NCBI GenBank assembly: GCA_019347645.1
Contig: JAHWKZ010000036.1
Span: 1-12,518, forward strand
DNA: 12,518 bases
Direction: 5' to 3'
DNA from: Gemmatimonadota bacterium
GTDB lineage: Bacteria > Gemmatimonadota > Gemmatimonadetes > JACCXV01 > JAHWKZ01
This document shows, piece after piece, positions 6,943-12,518 of the stretch (the stretch's first letter is position 1; each line of letters opens with the position of its first letter). The notes beneath the pieces were generated by a model that ran no database searches, was not told the DNA's origin, and was given only the letters and a program-made list of their open reading frames with translations. A program made the translations under genes and the position numbers.

Positions 6943-8391
6943 TCAGCGTAGCCAGTAGCCGCGCGTGAAGAGAATCAGCACGGTGAACAGCTCGAGCCGA
7001 CCGAGGAGCATCAGCGCGCCCAGGACCCACAACGCCCCCGCCGGAAGCGAGGCATACGTCTCGGCCGGCCCGACGGCGCCGAAGCCGGGCCCGATGTTTC
7101 CGAGGGTCGCCGCTGCGGCGCCGGCGGCCGTGGTCACGTCGAGCCCCAGGAGGTTGAGGATCAGCGTCCCCCCTCCCAGGAAGCCGAGATAGAGGATCAG
7201 AAAGCCGCTCACGTTCGCCAGCACGTCCGCGGAGATCGTCTGGCCGTCCATCTTGTACACGAAGACGCCCCGGGGATGGAGGAGCTTTCGCAGCGAGATC
7301 CGCGCCTCCTTGGCCACCAGCATGTGCCGCAGCACCTTCACCGAACCCGCCGTCGAGCCGGTGCATCCTCCGACCAGCATGAGGAGGAAGAGGAGAGTCT
7401 GTGCCGCCGGGACCCACACCTCGTAGTCGGCGGTCGCGTATCCGGTCGTGGTCATGATCGAGACCGCCTGGAAGAGCCCGGCCCGAAACGCGGGCTCGAA
7501 CCCCTCGATCGTTCCGGTGAACCCTACCAGCGCGGTCAGCGCCACCGTCGCGCTGGCCACGAGCCACAGATACACCCGCAGCTCGCGATTTCGCCGCACC
7601 GCCTCCCAGCGCCCGGCCAGGACGCTGTAATGGAGGGTGAAGTTGATCCCGGCCAACAGGATGAAGAAGGCGACGACATACTGGACGAAGGGGCTTTCGA
7701 ACGCACCGATCGATCCATCCTCGGTCGAGAAGCCACCCGTCGCCATGGTCGTGAATGCGTGGTTGATCGCTTCGAAGAGCGACATCTGGCCGGCCCACAG
7801 GAGGGCGGCCTCGGCCATGGTGAGCAGCGCGTATACGCCCCACAGCAAGCTCGCGGTCTGGCGCACGCGCGGGCGCAGCCGGTCCGGAGCGAGACCGGGG
7901 ATCTCCGCCGACAACAGCTGCATCCCTCCGACCCCCAGCAACGGAAGGATCGCCACGCTCAGCACGATGATCCCCATCCCGCCGATCCACTGCGTAAGGC
8001 TCCGCCACAGGACCACGCCCCGCGGAAGGGCTCCGATGTCTTCGACGATCGTGGCCCCCGTGGTGGTGAGCCCCGACATCGACTCGAAGAATGCATCGGT
8101 GAAGGACGTGATCGACCCGGTGAGCAGATAGGGCAGCGTCCCGGCCAGCGCCACTCCGATCCAGCCCAGGGTGACGATGGCGAAGCCTTCCCGGATCGAG
8201 ATATCGCCGGCCGGACCGGTGGCACGGGCGAGCGCGATACCCGCGGCTCCGCTGATCGCGCCCGAGGCCAGCAGCCGCCATGCCGCGGCCTCTTGATAGG
8301 CGAACGACACCGCCGTCGGCAGGAGCATCGCCGCCCCGGCGAAGGCGACGAGGAGCCCCACGACATGAAGGACTACTCGTCCGGGCCTCAC
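6943..8391 (-). CDS. trkH: Potassium uptake protein TrkH, membrane subunit
   Basis: 482 residues from GTG 8391, four bases after the trkA stop; the long open extension upstream to 8655 is antisense-like, Ser/Arg-rich and lies inside trkA, so it was rejected. The protein is an inner-membrane channel of the TrkH/KtrB family with four pseudo-repeats. All four filter loops are visible: TTTGAT (109-114), MATGGFS (216-222), MTTTGYA (313-319) and GNIGPGFG (431-438). GGCTGSTAGSVKVLR (341-355) is the typical segment after the third filter. The family works as a dimer gated by cytoplasmic TrkA, whose gene is directly upstream. Length is that expected for TrkH. The stop is TGA at 6943-6945. Confidence 0.95.
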   Translation of the reverse strand: MRPGRVVLHVVGLLVAFAGAAMLLPTAVSFAYQEAAAWRLLASGAISGAAGIALARATGPAGDISIREGFAIVTLGWIGVALAGTLPYLLTGSITSFTDAFFESMSGLTTTGATIVEDIGALPRGVVLWRSLTQWIGGMGIIVLSVAILPLLGVGGMQLLSAEIPGLAPDRLRPRVRQTASLLWGVYALLTMAEAALLWAGQMSLFEAINHAFTTMATGGFSTEDGSIGAFESPFVQYVVAFFILLAGINFTLHYSVLAGRWEAVRRNRELRVYLWLVASATVALTALVGFTGTIEGFEPAFRAGLFQAVSIMTTTGYATADYEVWVPAAQTLLFLLMLVGGCTGSTAGSVKVLRHMLVAKEARISLRKLLHPRGVFVYKMDGQTISADVLANVSGFLILYLGFLGGGTLILNLLGLDVTTAAGAAAATLGNIGPGFGAVGPAETYASLPAGALWVLGALMLLGRLELFTVLILFTRGYWLR

Positions 8392-8395
8392 ACCG

Positions 8396-9739
8396 TCATC
8401 CGAAGTACTCCGCCGTCTCCTCGATCGCGTCGGGCAGCGCGAAGACGACGATCCGGTCGCCGGCCTCCAGCGTCGTGTCGCCGCGGACGATCCGGGCCTC
8501 GCCGCCGCGCTGGATCGAGCCCAGGATGGCACCCCGCGGCAGGTCGAGCTGGGATACCGGCCGACCCACCGCCCGCGACTCCTCCACGAGCTCGAACTCG
8601 ATCGCTTCGGCCCGGTTCCGCTCCATGACCGCCATCGAGAGGATGTGGCTGCCACGCACGTGCTGGAGGATGCGGTTCGCGGTCGACAGGCGCGGGCTGA
8701 CCGCGGCGTCGATTCCGATGCGAGAAACCAGCGGGATGTACTCCGATCTCTTCATGAGGGCGATCACCTTGCGCGCGCCCAGGTGCTTGCACAGCAGCGA
8801 GGCGAGCAGGTTCGTCTCGTCCTCGTTGGTGACCGCCGCGAGGGCGTCGGTCTCGGCGATCCCCTCCTGGCGGAGCAGCTCGATATCGGTGGCGTCGCCG
8901 TTCAGGATCAGCGCCAGATCGAGCGACTCGGCCAGATCCACGCACCGGTCCCGGCTCCGCTCGATGATGGTGGGATGGATCCCTTCGGCCTCGAGGATGC
9001 GCGCGAGGTGGAGACCGACCCGCCCACCCCCGAGCAACATCGCGCGCCGGATTCGATGCCGCTCGAGCCCGAGCAGCCGGTACGCCTCGTCGAGGTGGGG
9101 CGCCTCGGAGACGAGGTAGATCTCGTCACCGGCCTCCACCCGCGTCGATCCCTCCGGGATCAGCGTGTCCCCGTTCCGGTCGATCGCCACGGTCAGGAAA
9201 TGATGACCGCTGACGTCGCGGCCGATCTCCTCGAGGGTCCGACCGGCAACCGGCGCCGCATCGGTCACCGGCAGACCGAGCAGGACGATCCGGCCGCCGG
9301 CGAATTCAGCGACGTCGGTCGCTCCCGTCCGGAGGAAGAGCTTGACGATCTCGCGGGCGCACTCTTTCTCCGGATTGATCAGCAGGTCGGCGCCGAACTT
9401 CCCTTCGGCGAGGACGCCCTGTCGCTCGTAGTACTCCGGGTTCGAGACCCGCGCGACCTTCAGCCCCACGCCGAACTGTTCGGCGATGAGGCAGGCGATC
9501 AGGTTGACCTCGTCGAAGTTGGTGACCGCGAGGAGCATGTCCGCCCGGTCGATCCCGGCCTTCTCCAGGCAGGAAAGACTCGCCCCGTTGCCTTCCACGA
9601 CCAGCAGATCGAGCCTGGACTGGATCCGCCCCGCGAGGTCCGGGTCTCGTTCGATCAGCGCCACGTCGTGATGCTCGGTGGACAGCCGCGCGGCCAGGTG
9701 CCACCCGACCTCTCCGGCGCCGATGACCACAATCCTCAT
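8396..9739 (-). CDS. trkA: Trk system potassium uptake regulatory protein TrkA
   Basis: 447 residues from ATG 9739, with a strong GGAGG five bases upstream. It has a duplicated RCK architecture: RCK-N with GAGEVG (7-12), an RCK-C at about 140-215, a second RCK-N with GGGRVG (237-242), and a second RCK-C to the end. The Gly-rich loops bind NAD(H) or nucleotide. The acidic residues ending the second strand (IERDPD about 29-34 and IIERSRD about 258-264) are in the normal place. TrkA is the peripheral cytoplasmic ring that gates TrkH, and its gene lies four bases upstream of trkH, so the pair forms one operon. Length is that of full two-domain TrkA, intact. Divergent to the secreted-protein cluster starting at 9994. 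Confidence 0.95.
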   Translation of the reverse strand: MRIVVIGAGEVGWHLAARLSTEHHDVALIERDPDLAGRIQSRLDLLVVEGNGASLSCLEKAGIDRADMLLAVTNFDEVNLIACLIAEQFGVGLKVARVSNPEYYERQGVLAEGKFGADLLINPEKECAREIVKLFLRTGATDVAEFAGGRIVLLGLPVTDAAPVAGRTLEEIGRDVSGHHFLTVAIDRNGDTLIPEGSTRVEAGDEIYLVSEAPHLDEAYRLLGLERHRIRRAMLLGGGRVGLHLARILEAEGIHPTIIERSRDRCVDLAESLDLALILNGDATDIELLRQEGIAETDALAAVTNEDETNLLASLLCKHLGARKVIALMKRSEYIPLVSRIGIDAAVSPRLSTANRILQHVRGSHILSMAVMERNRAEAIEFELVEESRAVGRPVSQLDLPRGAILGSIQRGGEARIVRGDTTLEAGDRIVVFALPDAIEETAEYFG

Positions 9740-9768
9740 GCTGCTCCTCCGCCTCTGGAACTCTCCCG

Positions 9769-9798
9769 AGTGTATCGAATCGTTTCGATGGGTTGCAA
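9769..9798 (-). promoter_or_regulatory. Possible sigma-70 promoter for trkAH
   Basis: On the minus strand TTGCAA (9798-9793) and TACACT (9774-9769) match the -35 and -10 consensus at four of six positions each, with 18-base spacing. A start near 9762 would give a short leader holding the GGAGG of trkA. The elements lie within the inverted repeat at 9771-9805. Confidence 0.35.
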
Positions 9799-9805
9799 CG
9801 ATACA
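9771..9805. repeat. Inverted repeat in the divergent trkA / surface-cluster region
   Basis: Outer arms TGTATCG (9771-9777) and CGATACA (9799-9805) are perfect inverted copies. Nested inside are ATCGAA-TCGT-TTCGAT (9774-9789) and the palindrome GTTGCAAC (9792-9799). It overlaps the possible trkA promoter and lies about 140-180 bases upstream of the predicted start from the sigma-54 promoter. It could be an operator for trkAH or an activator site for the plus-strand cluster. Confidence 0.4.
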
Positions 9806-9850
9806 TCACTCCTCTCTGCTTGTGCGAGGCGTTGCCGCGGATCGCCGGCA

Positions 9851-9886
9851 CCTCTCTTTTCCCCCTCCGGCCCCGGAGACGAGAGG
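9851..9886. repeat. Nested GC-rich inverted repeat
   Basis: CCTCTC (9851-9856) pairs with GAGAGG (9881-9886), and inside it CTCCGG-CC-CCGGAG (9865-9878) is a perfect short palindrome. It lies between the two divergent promoters, 36-71 bases upstream of the sigma-54 element. Role unknown. Confidence 0.3.
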
Positions 9887-9921
9887 CTCGATCGCAATAA
9901 TGGTTCCACCTGAGCGCCTTC

Positions 9922-9937
9922 TGGCATGACTATTGCT
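9922..9937 (+). promoter_or_regulatory. Sigma-54 (RpoN) -24/-12 promoter of the secreted-protein cluster
   Basis: TGGCATG-ACTA-TTGCT matches the sigma-54 consensus TGGCACG-N4-TTGCW at all but one position. The invariant GG (9923-9924) and GC (9935-9936) are separated by exactly ten bases. Predicted transcription start is near 9948, leaving a leader of about 45 bases. Such promoters need an enhancer-binding activator, so the cluster is probably switched on by a specific signal. Confidence 0.65.
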
Positions 9938-9993
9938 TTTACCACTGGCCGAGTACCCACGAGTGAGCCAAATCCCGAGACCCGAAGGATAGC

Positions 9994-10515
9994 ATGAGGA
10001 GCCTTACCACCCTCGTCCTGGCGCTGATCGCGTTCGGGGCCGCGTCGGCGGCCCGGGCACAGAGCACCGCCACGGTGAGCGCCGACGTAACGATCCCGAC
10101 TGTCCTGTCCGTGTCGATCGACAAGGCCAGCGTGTCCTTCTCGCCCGTAGCCAGCGACTACGACACCGGCTGGGTGGACGCCGAGGCGGCAGACAACGAC
10201 GCCGTCCTGACCCACAAGGGGAACGTCGCCCACAGCGTGTACATCAGCACGACGAGCGAGTACTTCGACGCTTCGAACCCGGCGAACGACAATCTGAAGC
10301 CGTCCAGCCACCTCCAGTGGCGGAAGGACAACGCGGGTTCGTTCACCGGCATCACGTTCACGAACGACCCGGCCGTCGACGCCGACGCGGTCGTCGCGAA
10401 CGCCACGAAGGGAACGGGCACGGCGGAGGTCGATTATCGGCTCCAGCTCGACTTGACGACCGATGCGCCGGACACCTACACCCTCGACTTCGTCTACACG
10501 ATCGCCGCGGACTGA
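9994..10515 (+). CDS. Small secreted beta-rich subunit A of a chaperone-associated cluster
   Basis: 173 residues from ATG 9994, with AAGGA four bases upstream. Residues 1-23 are a signal peptide (ends ARAQ). The mature start TATVSADVTI has hydrophobic residues at alternate positions (26, 28, 30, 32, 34), as expected of a beta-strand and reminiscent of donor strands in pilus subunits. The rest is Thr/Asp/Ala-rich with no Cys and predicted beta structure. Near the end, SSHLQWR (104-110) and DYRLQLDLTTDAPDTYTLDF (147-166) are shared in pattern with the subunit at 11371. The general form recalls DUF4402 / spore-coat-U-like or WxL-like secreted proteins, but I cannot assign a family. Being first after the sigma-54 promoter and followed by a 65-base gap, it may be the most abundant product. 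Confidence 0.78.
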   Translation: MRSLTTLVLALIAFGAASAARAQSTATVSADVTIPTVLSVSIDKASVSFSPVASDYDTGWVDAEAADNDAVLTHKGNVAHSVYISTTSEYFDASNPANDNLKPSSHLQWRKDNAGSFTGITFTNDPAVDADAVVANATKGTGTAEVDYRLQLDLTTDAPDTYTLDFVYTIAAD

Positions 10516-10516
10516 A

Positions 10517-10533
10517 GCCGATTCCGCTTCGGC
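10517..10533 (+). other. Short hairpin between subunit A and chaperone genes
   Basis: GCCGA-TTCCGCT-TCGGC can form a five-base-pair stem just after the subunit A stop, without a T-run. It could stabilise the upstream message or cause partial attenuation, giving more subunit than chaperone. Weak. Confidence 0.2.
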
Positions 10534-10580
10534 CGCACACTATTCGGGGCGGTCGTCAAGCTCCTGTAGGGCAGGGAAGC

Positions 10581-11381
10581 ATGAGACGTCTTCATCGCTC
10601 CGCTTCGATCGGAGGGTCGTCTGCGTGTAGACGGACCGTTCGGATCGGCACCCTCGCGGCGCTGCTGCCGCTCTCCATCCCGACGGCGGTCGGCGCCCAG
10701 TATTCGGTCCGCCCCGTCGTTCTCGATTTCCTGGACGCGGGCGAGCGCGCCGTGGTCGTGCGGAACGAATCGGACGTCACCTCCACCATCCGGATCTACT
10801 CGGGCGACTTCGATCAATCGGAGAGCGGTGCCCACCGCTTTCTTCCCTTCGGTGGACATCCGTCGAGCTGCCACGGCAGACTGGAGACCTTTCCCGACCG
10901 GCTGGTCCTCGATCCCGGGGCGGACGCCGTCTTGCGAGTGCGACTGAAAGCCGGCCGGAGCTCGTGTTGGAGCCTGGTCTTCGTCGAGCGTCGACCGCCG
11001 GCGTCGGACGGACAAGCGCGGGCGATCGAGCGCATCGCCGTTCAGGTCCTCGGCCATGGCTCCGAACCGATACGAGACGTCGTGATCCGGGACATCGCGA
11101 TCGAGGAGACGCCCGGCGGCGCGGTCCTCCGCTACCGGCTGGAGAACATCGGCACGGACCCGCTGCGGCCGGAGGGGCGGCTCGAGGTGCGGTCGCTCGA
11201 GGGCCGGGTCGTCGCCACTGTCCGTCTCGACCCCTTCGGATCCTTGCCCGGGCGCGTCCGCGTCCGCGAGATCCCGCTCCCCGAAGACCTCCCACTCGGT
11301 CCACTGCTCGCCGTCCCGATCCTCGATTTCGGCGCCGACCATCTGGCGGGCGGTCAGGTCCTCTTCGACCATGACCAGTGA
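10581..11381 (+). CDS. PapD-like periplasmic chaperone
   Basis: 266 residues from ATG 10581, with AGGGA just upstream; the frame is open much further upstream, but that part overlaps subunit A and reads as Arg/Gly-rich antisense-type sequence. Signal peptide to about residue 40 (PTAVGAQ), with a long basic n-region. About 41-137 resembles the first Ig-like domain of fimbrial chaperones: VRPVVLDF, ERAVVVRNES, then RLVLDPGADAVLRVRLKAG and SSCWSLVFVE. The second domain (about 150-266) has LRYRLENIGTDPL, an EGRV turn, LPGRVRVREIPLP and LDFGADHLAGG. This form is seen in chaperone-like proteins outside the classical enterobacterial set (family recollection). Cys97 and Cys129 could form a disulfide. 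Flanked by two small secreted subunits, it probably folds them or delivers them in the periplasm. It overlaps the next gene by 11 bases. Confidence 0.72.
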   Translation: MRRLHRSASIGGSSACRRTVRIGTLAALLPLSIPTAVGAQYSVRPVVLDFLDAGERAVVVRNESDVTSTIRIYSGDFDQSESGAHRFLPFGGHPSSCHGRLETFPDRLVLDPGADAVLRVRLKAGRSSCWSLVFVERRPPASDGQARAIERIAVQVLGHGSEPIRDVVIRDIAIEETPGGAVLRYRLENIGTDPLRPEGRLEVRSLEGRVVATVRLDPFGSLPGRVRVREIPLPEDLPLGPLLAVPILDFGADHLAGGQVLFDHDQ

Positions 11382-11868
11382 TTCGGCCCCTCATCCGTCG
11401 AGACCGCCGAGCTCTCGTGGCCACGCGATCGGGTTCGCTCTCGTCTGCTCGAGCGTGATCTTCGCCGGCTCGGCGAGCGCGCAGACGATCAACCTCGTGG
11501 CGACTCCGAGCTCCGCGACTCTTCCTTCCCCGGGAGCGATGGACTTCGAGTTCGGCCGCGTCGAGTACGTCGGCACGATCGAGCTCGTGGTCGACGCGAA
11601 GAACCCGATCTTGACCTGGTACACCTACGTCCACACCGACGACGTGGATCTCGGTGGATACGGCAAGCCCGTCTCCGACCTCCTCTGGCGGGTCCAGGGA
11701 ACCTCGACATGGACCTCCGTCGAAGGCTCCGAGCGTCTGGTGGCCAGCGGAGCCGGCGACGCTTCCGTCTTTCTCGAGCTGGCGGTGGCGCTCCGGTGGG
11801 CCGACGACGTTCCCGGCACCTACGCCGGGGACCTCGTCTTCCGGACCACGCACGTCGCCCTGCCGTGA
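11371..11868 (+). CDS. Small secreted beta-rich subunit B, related to subunit A
   Basis: 165 residues from ATG 11371, inside the 3' end of the chaperone gene, so translation is probably coupled. A polar N-terminal stretch precedes a signal peptide ending GSASAQ at about 38. The mature part is beta-rich and has no Cys. VSDLLWR (101-107) and LELAVALRWADDVPGTYAGD (135-154) correspond to SSHLQWR and DYRLQLDLTTDAPDTYTLDF in subunit A, so the two are probably distant paralogues. B also has an aromatic stretch, ILTWYTYVHTDDVDLGGYG, at 80-98. It could be a minor, tip or anchoring subunit handled by the chaperone encoded just before it. Family not recognised. Its stop overlaps the next start (GTGA). 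Confidence 0.75.
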   Translation: MTSDSAPHPSRPPSSRGHAIGFALVCSSVIFAGSASAQTINLVATPSSATLPSPGAMDFEFGRVEYVGTIELVVDAKNPILTWYTYVHTDDVDLGGYGKPVSDLLWRVQGTSTWTSVEGSERLVASGAGDASVFLELAVALRWADDVPGTYAGDLVFRTTHVALP

Positions 11869-12518
11869 AGCTCCCGTCCACGATCGGTCTGCTCGTCGCG
11901 GCACTCCTACCCGCGACCGGACTGGCTCAGGACGGAACTCGTCTCGTGGAACCCGGGGCGGTCGCCAGCGTGGTGGTCGAGGTTCCTTCGCCCGAAGGGG
12001 TCCATCCCTCCGGCCAGCCGCGCTTCGTCTTCGAGCCGTCGAGCTCCGTCCGCGCGTTCGGTCCGCTGACGGGCCCTCTGGTGCTCCCCGACCGAGGGCC
12101 TCTCCGCGTGCCCATCGCCTTCTGGGTCGATCACGACCAGCCGGCCGACTCCCTCACGGTCGGGACCCTCGAAATCCGCTGGCCCGACGGACGAGGTAGT
12201 CTACGAGACGTCGTGGTCCGGGTGGCCCCACGGCGGGTCCTGGAGGTCAGGGCCGTCTCCGAGGTCGTGGAGGGAACACCCGGAGAGCTGATCGAGATTC
12301 CGGTGGATCTCGTCAATCGTGGCAATCTTTCGGACACCGTTTCGGTGCGCGTCGAGCTACCGGTCGAGTGGGGGCCGCCTTCGACCGAGGTGCGGCGTGT
12401 GGTGACGCCAGGCGGTCGTGTCGCGGTGCCTGTCCGTCTGGTTGTTCCACGGCGGGCCCGACCGGGAGAGATGCGACGGGTGAAGATCGCGGCGTCGGGG
12501 CGTGACACCGCCTCCTCC
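11865..12518 (+). CDS. Secreted protein with NEW3/Ig-like domain, N-terminal part (partial)
   Basis: 218 codons from GTG 11865 run open to the right edge; the gene continues outside the window. The start overlaps the subunit B stop (GTGA) and has no Shine-Dalgarno of its own, which points to translational coupling. Signal peptide 1-22 (ends TGLAQ). About 23-122 is a beta-rich domain with LEIRWPDGRGSLRDVVVRV. About 126-212 resembles a NEW3 / COG1470-type Ig-like domain: PGELIEIPVDLVNRGNLSDT, then ELPVEWG and a PGGRVAVPVRLVVP segment. Such domains occur in large envelope proteins. By position it could be the surface anchor, scaffold or usher-like partner of the two subunits, but the part that would show a membrane barrel or anchor is missing, so no function is assigned. 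Confidence 0.75.
   Translation, partial: MKLPSTIGLLVAALLPATGLAQDGTRLVEPGAVASVVVEVPSPEGVHPSGQPRFVFEPSSSVRAFGPLTGPLVLPDRGPLRVPIAFWVDHDQPADSLTVGTLEIRWPDGRGSLRDVVVRVAPRRVLEVRAVSEVVEGTPGELIEIPVDLVNRGNLSDTVSVRVELPVEWGPPSTEVRRVVTPGGRVAVPVRLVVPRRARPGEMRRVKIAASGRDTASS

Noticed and set aside
6896..8281. Long minus-strand ORF of 461 residues overlapping trkH
   Set aside because: It is a frame-shifted shadow of trkH, Arg/Gly/Asp-rich; trkH has all four filter motifs.
8392..8655. N-terminal extension of trkH upstream to 8655
   Set aside because: It lies wholly within trkA, is Ser/Arg-rich, and the TrkH family start fits GTG 8391 four bases after the trkA stop.
1..12518. tRNA or rRNA genes, CRISPR arrays, transposases or phage genes
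   Set aside because: None was recognised on either strand; all substantial coding stretches are accounted for by the genes listed.

Overview
The window is high-GC DNA with densely packed genes. Gene content suggests that most of it (about position 600 to the right end) comes from a Gemmatimonadota-like Gram-negative bacterium. The reasons are secreted proteins combining carboxypeptidase-regulatory-like domains with a TonB-plug-like end, Trk potassium uptake, an FTR1 iron permease with a long periplasmic domain, and many signal peptides ending in an A-x-A-Q type site. This assignment is inference from family resemblance; no search was run. The first ~550-600 bases look different: they hold the end of an actinobacterial-type qcrC and the start of qcrA (cytochrome bc complex). 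They run directly into the 3' part of an opposite-strand gene that is itself cut off. Both genes are broken at the same place, so the left end is probably an assembly or read chimera, or less likely a rearrangement breakpoint.

Layout. 3-158 (+): qcrC tail. 155-~574 (+): qcrA head, overlapping by 4 bases. 4458-2257 and 2198-~600 (both -): two paralogous secreted proteins. The second carries an apparent one-base frameshift at a C5 run (832-836) and has lost its end at the junction. 6806-6288 and 6291-4645 (-): a small lipoprotein and an FTR1-type iron permease, coupled by a GTGA overlap. They lie behind a good sigma-70-like promoter with a Fur-box-like palindrome just downstream. 9739-8396 and 8391-6943 (-): trkA and trkH, a two-gene potassium uptake unit. 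9994 to the right end (+), divergent from trkA: a four-gene cluster of secreted or periplasmic proteins, comprising a small beta-rich subunit, a PapD-like periplasmic chaperone, a second related subunit, and the start of a larger protein with a NEW3/Ig-like domain. A near-perfect sigma-54 promoter lies about 60 bases before the first gene.

How the parts work together. The FTR1 operon is probably iron-regulated ferrous or ferric iron import. Its lipoprotein shares a helical module with the periplasmic part of the permease, which suggests the two act together. TrkA gates TrkH in the inner membrane. The right-hand cluster is the best candidate for a poorly described system: a chaperone-assisted surface or fibre-like assembly under sigma-54 control, with two related subunits and a large partner whose remainder lies outside the window.

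No RNA genes, insertion sequences or CRISPR arrays were seen. No gene-free stretch exceeds 300 bases; the longest is 9740-9993, which holds the divergent promoters.
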